Shown: positions 14,470 to 23,555 of the stretch, piece after piece
How the letters are laid out: each line of letters opens with the position of its first letter
Position numbering within the stretch: the first letter of the stretch is position 1
Assembly (NCBI GenBank): GCA_947449895.1
Contig: CANFSO010000010.1
Span: 1 to 41,439, forward strand
DNA from: Comamonadaceae bacterium
GTDB taxonomy: Bacteria > Pseudomonadota > Gammaproteobacteria > Burkholderiales > Burkholderiaceae_C
Direction of reading: 5' to 3'
Length of the DNA stretch: 41,439 nucleotides
Translations under genes and position numbers: made by a program
Notes under the pieces: generated by a model
What the model was told of the DNA's origin: nothing
The model's input: only the letters and a program-made list of their open reading frames with translations
Databases searched by the model: none

Positions 14470-15411
14470 TTAAACGCGGCTCAGCCAGCTGGCGTATTTA
14501 GGATTGCGGCCATTGACGATGTCAAAGAACGCAGCTTGGATTTTTTCCGTGATCGGGCCACGTGAACCGCTGCCGATCTCAATCCGGTCCAGCTCACGAA
14601 TCGGCGTGACTTCAGCCGCCGTGCCTGAGAAAAACGCCTCGTCTGAAATGTAGATTTCATCGCGGGTGATGGCTTTTTCTTTCAGCTCCAGACCCAGGTC
14701 TTGGCAGATCGCAAAAATCGTGTTGCGGGTGATGCCGTTCAATGCACCTGCGCTGGAGTCGGGCGTGTAAACCACGCCCTTGCGCACGATGAACAGGTTT
14801 TCGCCGGCACCTTCTGAGGCAAAGCCTTGCGGGTCGAGCAACAACGCTTCGTCGTAACCTTCGTCAGTGGCTTCCATGTTGGCCAAAATCGAGTTGGTGT
14901 AGTTGCTCACGGCCTTGGCGTGAATCATGGTGATGTTGACATGGTGGCGCGTGAAGCTCGAGGTCTTGACGCGGATGCCGCGCTTCATGCCGTCTTCGCC
15001 CAAGTAAGCGCCCCAAGTCCAGGCAGCCACCATCAGGTGAATCGTGTTGCCTTTCGGGCTGACACCGAGTTTTTCAGAACCGATCCAAGTCAGCGGGCGA
15101 ATGTAGCCGCTTTCTAGTTTGTTCTCACGCACCACAGCGAGCTGGGCATCCATGACTTCTTGCGGCGTGAAGGGGATCTTCATGCGCAAAATCTTGGCGC
15201 TGTTGAACAGGCGTTCGGTGTGTTCTTCGAGGCGGAAAATCGCCGTGCCGCCGTCAGGCATTTTGTAGGCGCGAACACCTTCAAAGGCGCCGCAGCCGTA
15301 ATGCAGGGTGTGGCTCAGCACATGGATCTTGGCGTCACGCCATTCGACCATCTGGCCGTCCATCCAGATCTTGCCGTCGCGGTCTTCCATGGAGGGTGCT
15401 ACTGATGACAT
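14470..15411 (-). CDS. ilvE: Branched-chain amino acid aminotransferase
   Basis: Class IV PLP aminotransferase of 313 residues that interconverts Leu, Ile and Val with their 2-oxo acids. The start MEDRDGKIWMDGQMVEWRDAKIHVLSHTLHYG is typical. The PLP lysine is Lys166 in IHAKAVSNYTNS, and the phosphate-binding GITRNTI and GTAAEVTP segments are present. Length is normal. AAGGA lies 7 bases before the ATG. The next gene on the strand is the CHCC zinc-finger protein, and upstream at 15492 is a small membrane protein. Confidence 0.95.
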   Translation of the reverse strand: MSSVAPSMEDRDGKIWMDGQMVEWRDAKIHVLSHTLHYGCGAFEGVRAYKMPDGGTAIFRLEEHTERLFNSAKILRMKIPFTPQEVMDAQLAVVRENKLESGYIRPLTWIGSEKLGVSPKGNTIHLMVAAWTWGAYLGEDGMKRGIRVKTSSFTRHHVNITMIHAKAVSNYTNSILANMEATDEGYDEALLLDPQGFASEGAGENLFIVRKGVVYTPDSSAGALNGITRNTIFAICQDLGLELKEKAITRDEIYISDEAFFSGTAAEVTPIRELDRIEIGSGSRGPITEKIQAAFFDIVNGRNPKYASWLSRV

Positions 15412-15491
15412 CTGCTGATCCTTATTGTCTCAATTGAAAACCTGAAAGGGCCCAGCACCGTTCAACCGCTGCAACCCCAAAAACAGCGATT

Positions 15492-15941
15492 TTAAGGGGC
15501 TGGCGGCAGGTTTTCGAGCGTCGGGCCGGAATCGTCTGAAACAACGCTTGTGTCGGTCGGCCGCGTCAGGCTGTAGCTGGCCAGCTTGCCATTGACAAAA
15601 GTACAGTCCACGTAGGAGTCGGAGCCGTCGGTCCAGCGGAAAATTTCGGGCTGGACACCCTTTAGGCTGCGCAACTCGCCGAGCGCGCGGGTCATGGCCA
15701 ACACGTGCATCAGGCTGAACTTGGGCTTCAGTTTGGCGTTGAGCATGACGGCGCTGTCAACGTAGCCAATCGGCCGGCCCGTCGCGCGCTTGAGGACCTG
15801 CATCATGCGCGTGAAGTGCAGCAGCATCCCCATCACCAGCACGCTGACAACCATGGCCACGCCGCCCCAACCATAGAAACGTTGAGCCAACACGAGCAGG
15901 GCGACAGCAGCGGCCGGAATCAGGATTTTTTGAAAGTTCAT
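15492..15941 (-). CDS. Hypothetical inner-membrane protein, 149 residues
   Basis: Two closely spaced hydrophobic segments lie at the N-terminus (about residues 6-20 and 25-43), followed by a soluble domain beginning MMQVLKRATGRPIGYVDSAVMLNAKLKPK and ending in a proline-rich tail. I recall relatives upstream of ilvE in comamonads, some labelled glycerate kinase, but nothing here looks like a kinase and I would not use that name. Eighty bases separate it from ilvE on the same strand. Function unknown. Confidence 0.8.
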   Translation of the reverse strand: MNFQKILIPAAAVALLVLAQRFYGWGGVAMVVSVLVMGMLLHFTRMMQVLKRATGRPIGYVDSAVMLNAKLKPKFSLMHVLAMTRALGELRSLKGVQPEIFRWTDGSDSYVDCTFVNGKLASYSLTRPTDTSVVSDDSGPTLENLPPAP

Positions 15942-16007
15942 CGGCTTATTTTCGCAGCACCCGCGCGCGGCTGTTTGTGGAGAGTGCGTACGGCGCGCTG
16001 AGCAGGT

Positions 16008-17522
16008 TCACTTGACCAGTTCACGCACTTTTTTACGCAAGGCTTTTTCAAGCCGCTGCTCAGCTTTCCAGTCTTGGTGGATCGCGCGCGTCACCGAGAC
16101 CGCCATCAGCAGCAGCACCACTGAAAACGGCAAGGCGAAGACGATGGTGGCGGTCTGCATGGCCTTCAATCCACCGGCCAGCAACAAACTGATAGCGATC
16201 GCCGCGACCAGCACACCCCACATGATCTTGACGCGATTCGGTGGGTTCGGATTGCCGCCGGTACTCATCATGCCCAACACCAGCGTGGCAGAGTCACCCG
16301 AGGTTACAAAGAACACCATCACCAGCAGCGTCGCCACCACCGACATGACGGCCCCCATGGGCAGCGCACTGAACAAGGCAAACATCGCGGTCGACACATC
16401 AGCCTTGACGGCGGCGGCGACTGGAGCGGCCTGAAAAATTTCCATGTAAAGCGCTGCACCGCCAAAAATCGAAAACCAAAGGCAACCCACCAGCGTCGGC
16501 GCCAGCACGGTACCGACGATGAACTGGCGAATGGTCCGCCCGCGTGACACACGCGCAATGAACAAACCGACAAAAGGCGACCATGAGACCCACCAAGCCC
16601 AGTAAAAAATAGTCCAGTCACCCACCCAGGAGTTCTCGCGGAAGGGGGTCATGCGCAAGCTCATGCTGACAAACTGACTCAGATAAGCGCCCAACGTACT
16701 GGTGAAGGTGTCAATGATGGCGATGGTTGGGCCGAGCAACAACACGGCCAAGGCCAACAACGCGGCCAGAATCAAGTTACCGGTCGACAACCATTTGATG
16801 CCGCGCTCAACGCCGCTCACGGCCGAGGTCAGAAACAGCAAGGTCGTCACCACGATGATGCCGACCTGTGCAGTCGAACCCACTGGGAGACCGAACACCG
16901 CGAACAAACCACTGTTGATCTGCTGCGCGCCCATGCCCAGCGAGGTCGCCACGCCAAAAGCTGTGGCCACCACGGCCAGCACATTGAAGGCCGGCGACAG
17001 GCGCTGCACGATGGTCCAAGGCAAGGCCTCGGTCACCGAACTGACCAGCGGCGCAGCCTTGCGACGGAACTGGAAAAAGGCAATCGCCAAGCCGACCACA
17101 CCGTAAATCGCCCAAGGGTGGAGGCCCCAATGGAAAAAGGCGTAACGCATGGCGATATTGGCGGCTTCAGGCGTCCCCGGGGTCACGCCAGGCGGCGAGC
17201 TCACGTAGTGCGAAAGCGGCTCGGCCACCCCCCAAAACACCAGACCAATGCCCATGCCGGCAGCAAACAACATGGAAAACCAAGTGCCTACGGAAAATTC
17301 AGGCTCCTCGTCTTCTTCGCCGAGTTTGAGGTCGCCGTAGCGGCTGACCGCCAGAAAGACGGCCAACACCACCAAGCCCAATACCAACCACAGGTAAAAC
17401 CAGCCAAAGTTGTGGGTAATGCTGCGCAGCAAATCGCCAAAAACGCCGTCCAAACTGGCTGGGGACAACAGCCCCCACAGTACTACAGCCACGATCAGGC
17501 CCGCTGAAAAAATGATTTGCAT
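16008..17522 (-). CDS. BCCT-family transporter (betaine/carnitine/choline type)
   Basis: Integral membrane protein of 504 residues with about 12 hydrophobic segments. Family marks include FSMLFAAGMGIGLVFWGVAEPLSHY near residues 82-106 and FYWAWWVSWSPFVGLFIARVSRGRTIRQF in the second half. BCCT proteins take up quaternary ammonium compounds such as betaine, choline or carnitine, usually with sodium or protons, often for osmoprotection. The short N-terminus and the basic C-terminal tail (EKALRKKVRELVK) could be osmosensing, but the tail is brief. GAGGA lies about 8 bases before the ATG. The substrate cannot be decided from sequence. Confidence 0.93.
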   Translation of the reverse strand: MQIIFSAGLIVAVVLWGLLSPASLDGVFGDLLRSITHNFGWFYLWLVLGLVVLAVFLAVSRYGDLKLGEEDEEPEFSVGTWFSMLFAAGMGIGLVFWGVAEPLSHYVSSPPGVTPGTPEAANIAMRYAFFHWGLHPWAIYGVVGLAIAFFQFRRKAAPLVSSVTEALPWTIVQRLSPAFNVLAVVATAFGVATSLGMGAQQINSGLFAVFGLPVGSTAQVGIIVVTTLLFLTSAVSGVERGIKWLSTGNLILAALLALAVLLLGPTIAIIDTFTSTLGAYLSQFVSMSLRMTPFRENSWVGDWTIFYWAWWVSWSPFVGLFIARVSRGRTIRQFIVGTVLAPTLVGCLWFSIFGGAALYMEIFQAAPVAAAVKADVSTAMFALFSALPMGAVMSVVATLLVMVFFVTSGDSATLVLGMMSTGGNPNPPNRVKIMWGVLVAAIAISLLLAGGLKAMQTATIVFALPFSVVLLLMAVSVTRAIHQDWKAEQRLEKALRKKVRELVK

Positions 17523-17558
17523 TGAAACTATCCTCTTATTAGGAGGAGGAGTATCCGC

Positions 17559-18947
17559 TTATCCGAGGCTGCGCACCAAAGTAAGGGCTTCTTCAATGCG
17601 CTCAACCGCATGAATTGTCAAGCCATCGAACGATTTGTCACTCTTTTTCGGGGCATTGGCCTTGGGCACAATCGCCACGCTAAAGCCGAGCTTGGCCGCT
17701 TCCTTCAGGCGCTCCTGGCCACGCGGCGCGGGCCGCACTTCACCCGCCAGCCCGACCTCACCAAAGGCAATGAAGCCTTTGGGCAGCGCCTTGCCGCGCA
17801 GGCTCGAGGCTATCGCCAGCATGACGGCCAAGTCGGCCGCCGGTTCGCTGATGCGCACGCCGCCCACCGCGTTGACGAACACGTCTTGGTCCATGCAAGC
17901 GACGCCAGCGTGACGGTGCAGCACCGCCAACAACATCGCAAGGCGGTCGCGGTCGAGGCCGACCGACAAGCGCCGTGGGCTCGGGCCACCGCTGTCGACC
18001 AAGGCCTGTATTTCAACCAGCAAGGGGCGCGTGCCCTCGAGCGTGACCATGACACAGCTGCCGGGCACCGGCTCGGAGTGCTGGCTCAAAAAGATCGCGC
18101 TCGGGTTGCTCACGCCCTTCAGGCCTTTTTCGGTCATGGCGAAGACGCCGATTTCATTGACAGCGCCGAAGCGGTTTTTGATGGCCCGCACCAGCCGAAA
18201 GCTGGAATGCGTGTCGCCTTCAAAGTACAGCACGGTGTCGACCATGTGCTCCAACACCCGCGGGCCGGCCAAGGCGCCCTCTTTGGTGACGTGGCCGACC
18301 AGCACGATGCAGACGCCGCTGGCTTTGGCCGCGCGCGTCAGGTGCGCGGCGCATTCACGCACTTGCGCCACCGAGCCGGGCGCCGAGGTGAGTTGGTCTG
18401 AATACACCGTCTGGATCGAGTCGATGACGGCGATGGTGGGCCGAATGTGGTCCAGCGTGGCGAGAATTTTTTCGAGCTGAATTTCAGCCAGCACCTGCAC
18501 CTGCGAGCCGTCCAGCCCGAGCCGGCGTGAGCGCAAGGCAATCTGCGCCCCGCTTTCTTCGCCCGTCACATACAAAGTGCGCTGGCCGGCGCGCTGCAAC
18601 GAGTCCAGCGCCTGCAGCAGCAAGGTCGATTTGCCAATGCCCGGGTCTCCGCCAATCAGCACCACGCCGCCTTCGACGATGCCGCCACCCAGCACGCGGT
18701 CGAGTTCTTCGTGGCCGGTCGGCGTTCGCGCCATGTCGGTGGCGTCGATGTCTGCCAGCGTGGTGACTTCAGACGCTTTGGCCAGTGACTGAAACTGGCT
18801 GCTGTAGCGGTTCTTGACCGGCGCATTGTTTTCAGCGACAGACTCGACCAGCGTGTTCCAAGCGTTGCAGTGCGGGCATTTTCCCAACCACTTGGGGCTG
18901 GTGCCACCACAGTCGTTGCAGGTGTAAATCGTTTTGTCTTTGGCCAT
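17559..18947 (-). CDS. radA: DNA repair protein RadA
   Basis: Protein of 462 residues that acts in recombination, promoting branch migration. An N-terminal C4 zinc finger (Cys10, Cys13, Cys24, Cys27) is followed by a RecA-like ATPase with Walker A GDPGIGKST at 100-108 and the RadA-specific KNRFG motif at 257-261. A C-terminal Lon-protease-like domain begins near residue 290. All expected parts are present and length is normal. The gene stops 36 bases before the BCCT gene on the same strand; the functions are unrelated. Confidence 0.96.
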   Translation of the reverse strand: MAKDKTIYTCNDCGGTSPKWLGKCPHCNAWNTLVESVAENNAPVKNRYSSQFQSLAKASEVTTLADIDATDMARTPTGHEELDRVLGGGIVEGGVVLIGGDPGIGKSTLLLQALDSLQRAGQRTLYVTGEESGAQIALRSRRLGLDGSQVQVLAEIQLEKILATLDHIRPTIAVIDSIQTVYSDQLTSAPGSVAQVRECAAHLTRAAKASGVCIVLVGHVTKEGALAGPRVLEHMVDTVLYFEGDTHSSFRLVRAIKNRFGAVNEIGVFAMTEKGLKGVSNPSAIFLSQHSEPVPGSCVMVTLEGTRPLLVEIQALVDSGGPSPRRLSVGLDRDRLAMLLAVLHRHAGVACMDQDVFVNAVGGVRISEPAADLAVMLAIASSLRGKALPKGFIAFGEVGLAGEVRPAPRGQERLKEAAKLGFSVAIVPKANAPKKSDKSFDGLTIHAVERIEEALTLVRSLG

Positions 18948-18980
18948 GCCGCTAGTGTAGGCAACGATCCGAAATACGGC

Positions 18981-19964
18981 TTATTTCATGACGTCGGGAT
19001 TCACCAGACTCTGGGGTTGACCCGACGCAAATGCATTCAGGTTGTCGAAGGCTGTGCCGAAATACAGCTCGTAGTTGTCACGCTCGACATAACCAATGTG
19101 CGGCGTGCACAACGCGCGCGGATGGCGCACCAGCGGGTGCTGCGCGCCCAGCACGGGCTCGGCTTCATAGACATCCACGGCGACAAAGCCCGGATGCCCT
19201 TGCTCCAGAGCCGCTACCAGCGCGCCTTCGGCCACCAACTCAGCGCGGCTGGTGTTGACGAACAGCGCGTCGGATCGCATCAGCGCCAGATCAGCCGCAG
19301 TGATCAGCCCGCGGGTTTGTGCGTTCAGCCGCACATGCAGACTCAGCACATCGCTGCCAGCAAAAAACGCCTCGCGCGACGGCGCGACTTCAAAACCATC
19401 GGCGCGGGCGTCGGCCAGCGACGCCTCACGACCCCAGACCCAGACCTGCATGCCAAAGGCCCGGCCATAAGCGGCGATCTGCCGACCAATGCGGCCGTAG
19501 CTCCAGACGCCCAAGCGCTGGCCGCTGAGTTGTTGGCCCAGATAGCCTTGCCATTGGCCAGATGTCAAACGATTCACTTCGTCCACCAAGTGGCGTCGGC
19601 TGGCCAGCACCAGCGCCCAAGTCAGCTCCGCCGTGGCCGCACCAGAGCCGCGCCCGTCAACCACCGCCACGCCGCGCGCGGTGCAAGCGGCGATGTCAAT
19701 GTGCTCGGCCACCTTGCCGGTCTGGCTGATGACGCGCAGCTGCGGCAAGCGCTCTAGCAAGGCGGCGCTGATGGCGGTGCGCTCACGGGTCAGCACCAGC
19801 GCGTCAAAGTTCTGCAGGCGCTCAGCCAGCGCGGAGACGTCATGCAGAGTGTCATTGAAAACCGTCACCTGATGCGCCGCCAGCTTGGAAAAACAAGCCA
19901 AGCTGCGAACGCAGTTTTGATAGTCGTCGGGGATGGCGATGCGTAAATTTGTCATGCTGGTCAT
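18981..19964 (-). CDS. D-2-hydroxyacid dehydrogenase family protein
   Basis: Protein of 327 residues of the D-isomer-specific 2-hydroxyacid dehydrogenase family, which reduces 2-oxo acids or oxidises 2-hydroxy acids with NAD(P). The nucleotide-binding segment reads LGVWSYGRIG, with Trp-Ser where Gly is often found. The catalytic Arg, Glu and His are expected in NTSRAELV, DVYEAEP and CTPHIGYVER, all present. It starts 12 bases after the Bug receptor gene, so the receptor and enzyme likely serve one substrate, perhaps a hydroxy or oxo acid. An internal ATG three codons in is an equal start choice. Confidence 0.9.
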   Translation of the reverse strand: MTSMTNLRIAIPDDYQNCVRSLACFSKLAAHQVTVFNDTLHDVSALAERLQNFDALVLTRERTAISAALLERLPQLRVISQTGKVAEHIDIAACTARGVAVVDGRGSGAATAELTWALVLASRRHLVDEVNRLTSGQWQGYLGQQLSGQRLGVWSYGRIGRQIAAYGRAFGMQVWVWGREASLADARADGFEVAPSREAFFAGSDVLSLHVRLNAQTRGLITAADLALMRSDALFVNTSRAELVAEGALVAALEQGHPGFVAVDVYEAEPVLGAQHPLVRHPRALCTPHIGYVERDNYELYFGTAFDNLNAFASGQPQSLVNPDVMK

Positions 19965-19976
19965 GGTCTTGATGCT

Positions 19977-20981
19977 TTATTCGAGTTTGATGGCGAGCTG
20001 GTCGACGGTACGTTTCCACAGCGCCAGATCGGACTTGATCAGCTGCTGGAACTCGGCAGGCGGCATACCGCCCGGCTCAATCCCTTGCGCCTTGAAAAGC
20101 TCCCGCACTTCACGGCTGGCCAACGCGGTTTTGACCTCCGCGTACAAGCGCTCGATGATCGCTGGCGGCGTGCCACTGCGCACCAACAAGCCATACCACG
20201 CGTGGATGTCAAAGCCCGGATAGCCTTGTTCGGCAATCGTCGGTACGTCGGGCAAGCCCTGAAAGCGGCGTGCCGGGGCGACGGCCAAGACGCGCAGCTT
20301 ACCCGCCTGAATCTGACTCAGGGCCGAACTCATGTCGAGAAACATGTATTGAATCTGGCCGCCGAGCAAGTCTTGCAGGGCCGGGCCCGCGCCACGGTAA
20401 GGCACATGCGTGACATTGATGTCAGCGCGAGAAGCAAACATGGCGCCAGCCAGATGCGCCGAGGTGCCATTGCCCGACGACCCGTAGGCGATCTGACCTG
20501 GCTTGGCTTTGGCCATGGCGACCAAGGCGGCCAGGTCTTTGGCCGGAAAATTGGGCCGCACCACCAGCGCATGCGGGATGAAACCGACCACGGTAACAGC
20601 GCTGAAGTCGCGGGTGGTATCGAAAGGATAGGTTGGCATCAACGCGGGGTTGGTCACAGCCAAGATGGACGGGAACATCAGTGTGTGACCATCGACCGGC
20701 TGGCGTGCCACTTCGCTGAAGCCGATGATGCCGCCACCGCCCGGTTTGTTGTCGACGATGACCGGCTGGCCCAACGTCGTGCTCAGGCTTTTGCTGATGG
20801 CGCGGGCCATCAAGTCGGTCGGACCACCCGCCGCAAAAGGCACGACGATGCGCACCGGTTTGCTCGGGAAATCAGCCGGCGTCTGGGCTTGCGCTGATGC
20901 GCCCACCCCGCCGATCAGGCCCAGCGCCAGAACGAGGGCCAGCTTGAGCCACGCGTGGCGAGCCCTAGATGAAAAAATCAT
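19977..20981 (-). CDS. Bug/TctC-family tripartite tricarboxylate receptor (periplasmic)
   Basis: Protein of 334 residues. The signal peptide spans about residues 1-32 (LKLALVLALGLIGGVGASAQAQ). The mature protein opens FPSKPVRIVVPFAAGGPTDLMAR, the usual Bug start with its aspartate-containing ligand loop, and later has HVPYRGAGPALQDLLGGQI and LPDVPTIAEQGYPGF. The ATG at 20981 has GGAGAC 7 bases upstream; a long open extension upstream is not protein-like. Bug receptors bind carboxylated ligands and hand them to TctA/TctB-type membrane pairs. It is followed by the 2-hydroxyacid dehydrogenase and faces a divergent IclR regulator that may control both. Confidence 0.93.
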   Translation of the reverse strand: MIFSSRARHAWLKLALVLALGLIGGVGASAQAQTPADFPSKPVRIVVPFAAGGPTDLMARAISKSLSTTLGQPVIVDNKPGGGGIIGFSEVARQPVDGHTLMFPSILAVTNPALMPTYPFDTTRDFSAVTVVGFIPHALVVRPNFPAKDLAALVAMAKAKPGQIAYGSSGNGTSAHLAGAMFASRADINVTHVPYRGAGPALQDLLGGQIQYMFLDMSSALSQIQAGKLRVLAVAPARRFQGLPDVPTIAEQGYPGFDIHAWYGLLVRSGTPPAIIERLYAEVKTALASREVRELFKAQGIEPGGMPPAEFQQLIKSDLALWKRTVDQLAIKLE

Positions 20982-21041
20982 GTTTTGTCTCCATTGGAAT
21001 GTTGCTTTTTGAGCTCTTTTAGAGATATTTATGCGCTCAGT

Positions 21042-21061
21042 TGTCACGAGTCTATGTGACA
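21042..21061. promoter_or_regulatory. Inverted repeat TGTCAC-N8-GTGACA
   Basis: Six-base arms at 21042-21047 and 21056-21061 in the 200-base divergent region between the Bug receptor and IclR genes. A candidate regulator site; the arms are short, so chance is possible. Confidence 0.35.
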
Positions 21062-21084
21062 TACTGCGGCGAGTCACTCTCCAG

Positions 21085-21099
21085 TTCCACTCATTGGAA
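21085..21099. promoter_or_regulatory. Palindrome TTCCA-N5-TGGAA, candidate IclR operator
   Basis: A 15-base palindrome 83 bases before the IclR ATG. The 9-mer CATTGGAAT within it (21092-21100) recurs exactly 100 bases away at 20992-21000, close to the Bug start. Paired sites at both promoters would suit one regulator controlling both directions. Confidence 0.4.
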
Positions 21100-21181
21100 T
21101 CACTCATTCGCACCCAGCTTGGCAAAAACCGCACATCCTCGTCCAGACAGCGCAAGTCGGCCCGACCATCTCGCGCCGCGC

Positions 21182-21937
21182 ATGGGCCGTTCTTCAGCCA
21201 ACCGTTCGCTGGAACGCGGCATGGACGTACTGCGGGCCTTTCGGCCCGGCCTAGAAACCTTGGGTAATGGCGAGATTGCGGAACGCACCGGCCTGTCACC
21301 GTCCACCGTCAGTCGGCTGACGCAAACCTTGGTCGACAGCGGCTGGTTGCAGCACGATGCACGACTGCGCGCTTATCGGCTGGCAGGGCCGGTGCTCAGT
21401 TTGGCGCACGCCATGCGAACGGGTTCGCGTTGGCTGCAAGTAGCAGCGCCCCTGATGCACGAGATGGCTGTCACACACCGCATCAACGTCGGCTTGGCGG
21501 TGGCTGACCGCGACGAGATGGTCTACCTGGAGTCGATCCGCTACAACCGCCGTGTGTCGCTGCGTAGCGTGGTCGCCGGCCAACGTGTGCCGATGGACTT
21601 GACCTCGCTCGGTAGAGCTTGGCTGGCTGCGGCACCGAAAAATCAGCGCTTGGCACTCATGGACATGTTTGCAACGCGTCGCAACGGCACCGCCTGGCAA
21701 CCGATCGCGCGCGAGATCAACGCGGCTGTGCAGGACGTGCAGACACGCGGCTATTGCGTGGCCTCGTGGCAACCCGAAGTTGTCGCGTTGGCGGTGCCGC
21801 TGCACGTGGCAGGCCAGCCTGTCCATGCGCTCAACATGAGCGTCACCGGCTCCGCCTCGATCAGCACGGTGAGCACCCTTTTAGGCGGGCCGCTGCTGGC
21901 GCTGGCCCACAAAATTGTCGCGGGCATGGGGACTTGA
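21182..21937 (+). CDS. IclR-family transcriptional regulator
   Basis: Protein of 251 residues. A winged helix-turn-helix covers about residues 8-70 (SLERGMDVLRAFRPG, then NGEIAERTGLSPSTVSRLTQTLVDSGWL). A GAF-like IclR effector domain follows (about 85-245), including ESIRYNRRVSLRSVVAGQRVPMDLTSLGRAWLA. ATG at 21182 gives the normal family length; the frame is open upstream but only to a TTG. It is divergent from the Bug/2-hydroxyacid dehydrogenase pair and probably controls it in response to its substrate or product. Confidence 0.93.
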   Translation: MGRSSANRSLERGMDVLRAFRPGLETLGNGEIAERTGLSPSTVSRLTQTLVDSGWLQHDARLRAYRLAGPVLSLAHAMRTGSRWLQVAAPLMHEMAVTHRINVGLAVADRDEMVYLESIRYNRRVSLRSVVAGQRVPMDLTSLGRAWLAAAPKNQRLALMDMFATRRNGTAWQPIAREINAAVQDVQTRGYCVASWQPEVVALAVPLHVAGQPVHALNMSVTGSASISTVSTLLGGPLLALAHKIVAGMGT

Positions 21938-21962
21938 TTTCACCATGGTGCACCCGTTGACC

Positions 21963-22952
21963 TCAGGGTTTGAGAACGATCTTCCCCGTACTGGTTCCAG
22001 CATCCAGCATCTGATGAGCCAATTGAATCTCAGACATCCGCAGCACCGTGGCTTTCGGCGCCTTGACATGGCCACGAGACATCTGCTCGATGGCTTGCGC
22101 CATGAGCGCACGCCGCTGGACTGCATCGTCATCCAAGGTGTGCATGGAGAAGGTCCGAATCGCTAAGCTGCGGTTCAGCAATGTGCGCATCTCTTTGAAG
22201 AGGTTGTCTTCCGGCAAGCCTTTGATGATGTTGATCGACACGACCATGCCCATCGGGGCCAAGCTGCGCAGACAAGCGATGAGCGAGTCACCGCCCAACT
22301 GGTCGACCGCCAAGTCCACGCCTTTGCCGCCGGTGACTTCAAGCACGTTGGTCGGCAAGGTGTCTGCGTTGCCACTCAACAAGTGGTCAACGCCATTTTC
22401 CAGAATGTAGCGGGTCTTCTCGACCGACGATGTGGTGCCAATCACCCGTGCATTTTTGTAATGCGCCAGACGGGTCAAGATAGACGCCACGCCACCGGAC
22501 GCACCCGGGATGAGGATGGATTCAATCGGCAGACCGCCATTGCACATCCAGATGGCGTTTGCAAATTGCAAATTAGGCAAACTGGCCGCATCCACCGGAT
22601 CAATGGTCTCGGACAAAACATACACGGCCTGGGCCGGCACGCAGATGTACTCGGCACAGCAGCCGGCCCTGATCTTCAGTTCCCGGGCACTCACCAAGAC
22701 GCGTTGGCCTTTGATCGACGCATCAACGCCGCTGCCCACCGCATCCACAATCCCGACCATTTCGCTGCCGGGAATAACCGGCAGGGGCGGCATCCATTTG
22801 TAAACGCCCTTGCGGACCAAGACATCGGGACGGCCAATGCCGATCGCTTCGGCTTTGACCCTGACTTCCCCGGCCGCGGGCTCGGGTGTCAGCACATCAA
22901 CCTCCGTGAGGACTTCTGGTCCGCCCGGTTGGAAAATTTGAATCGCTCGCAT
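21963..22952 (-). CDS. Zinc-independent quinone oxidoreductase-like MDR protein
   Basis: Protein of 329 residues of the medium-chain dehydrogenase/reductase superfamily. A GroES-like N-terminal domain opens MRAIQIFQPGGPEVL, with GRPDVLVRKGVY where zinc alcohol dehydrogenases have their catalytic cysteine. The nucleotide fold contains ILIPGASGGVASILTRLA. The absence of zinc ligands points to the quinone oxidoreductase/enoyl reductase branch using NADPH. It is the last gene of the GntR-led operon, starting 2 bases after the AA_synth gene. The substrate is not evident. Confidence 0.88.
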   Translation of the reverse strand: MRAIQIFQPGGPEVLTEVDVLTPEPAAGEVRVKAEAIGIGRPDVLVRKGVYKWMPPLPVIPGSEMVGIVDAVGSGVDASIKGQRVLVSARELKIRAGCCAEYICVPAQAVYVLSETIDPVDAASLPNLQFANAIWMCNGGLPIESILIPGASGGVASILTRLAHYKNARVIGTTSSVEKTRYILENGVDHLLSGNADTLPTNVLEVTGGKGVDLAVDQLGGDSLIACLRSLAPMGMVVSINIIKGLPEDNLFKEMRTLLNRSLAIRTFSMHTLDDDAVQRRALMAQAIEQMSRGHVKAPKATVLRMSEIQLAHQMLDAGTSTGKIVLKP

Positions 22953-22954
22953 GC

Positions 22955-23533
22955 TCAGCGCTGCCCATCATGAACGGAGACATTTTCTTTCGTCAATCCG
23001 CCGAGACGGGAATGGACGCGGCCGCCAGTGCCCATGACCAAGGCAAACAAGATTTCATTCGGTCGCGGCGCATCTTGGATGCCGATCTCCATCGTGTTGT
23101 AGTGGCTGCGCACATAGGACGCGTGGATGTAATGCAGTGGGACCATCAGGCGGTAGCCGGTCGCGGCGACCGCCTTGGCGGCAGGCACCATGGCCTTGGG
23201 CTCGCCCAACAGCGCGCGCATCGCCCAGCCGCCGGCTTCGTGCCAAACCGCACCGTGCTCTAGCTCGCCATTGACGCCCACAATGGCGGCCTTGCTGTAA
23301 ACCTCGATGTTGTCTTTGCCGAGCGTGTCGACGAGTTCCTGCGCCAACAGCGTTCCCAAGGATCGGAGCTCCGCCATGAACGGCATGAGGTTTTCTTCAT
23401 AGCGGCCCGCGTATGGGTTTTGAATGACCGCGCAGGCAGCGGCCAACTTCAAGGGTTTGCTTGCAACGGGGCCTCCCTCATGAAAGATGGTTTCAATCGT
23501 CAAGCTGCGTTTTCTAATCTGGATCAATGACAT
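22955..23533 (-). CDS. AA_synth-family protein (amino acid synthesis family, PF06684-like)
   Basis: Protein of 192 residues. The segments AAACAVIQNPYAGRYEENL, KAAIVGVNGELEHGAVWHEAGGWAMR and VPLHYIHASYVRSHYNTMEIGIQDAPRPNEI are what I associate with the family named amino acid synthesis protein, whose reaction is not established. The conserved His, Tyr and Arg in the last segment could be functional. No signal peptide. It is packed 2 bases before the MDR gene and follows a Bug receptor, so it is probably a catabolic enzyme here rather than a biosynthetic one. The family name should not be taken as a function. Confidence 0.8.
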   Translation of the reverse strand: MSLIQIRKRSLTIETIFHEGGPVASKPLKLAAACAVIQNPYAGRYEENLMPFMAELRSLGTLLAQELVDTLGKDNIEVYSKAAIVGVNGELEHGAVWHEAGGWAMRALLGEPKAMVPAAKAVAATGYRLMVPLHYIHASYVRSHYNTMEIGIQDAPRPNEILFALVMGTGGRVHSRLGGLTKENVSVHDGQR

Positions 23534-23555
23534 TTTTGGCTTCGTTGTGATGTGT

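Noticed and set aside
15492-15941. Glycerate kinase
   Set aside because: Related proteins may carry this label, but the sequence is a short two-helix membrane protein with no kinase motifs.
20982-21299. 106-residue N-terminal extension of the first Bug receptor
   Set aside because: It overlaps the divergent IclR gene and is not protein-like; a good ribosome site and signal peptide begin at 20981.
22955-23533. Amino acid biosynthesis role for the AA_synth-family gene
   Set aside because: The family name has no proven reaction behind it, and the operon context (Bug receptor, FAH hydrolase, VOC protein) points to catabolism.
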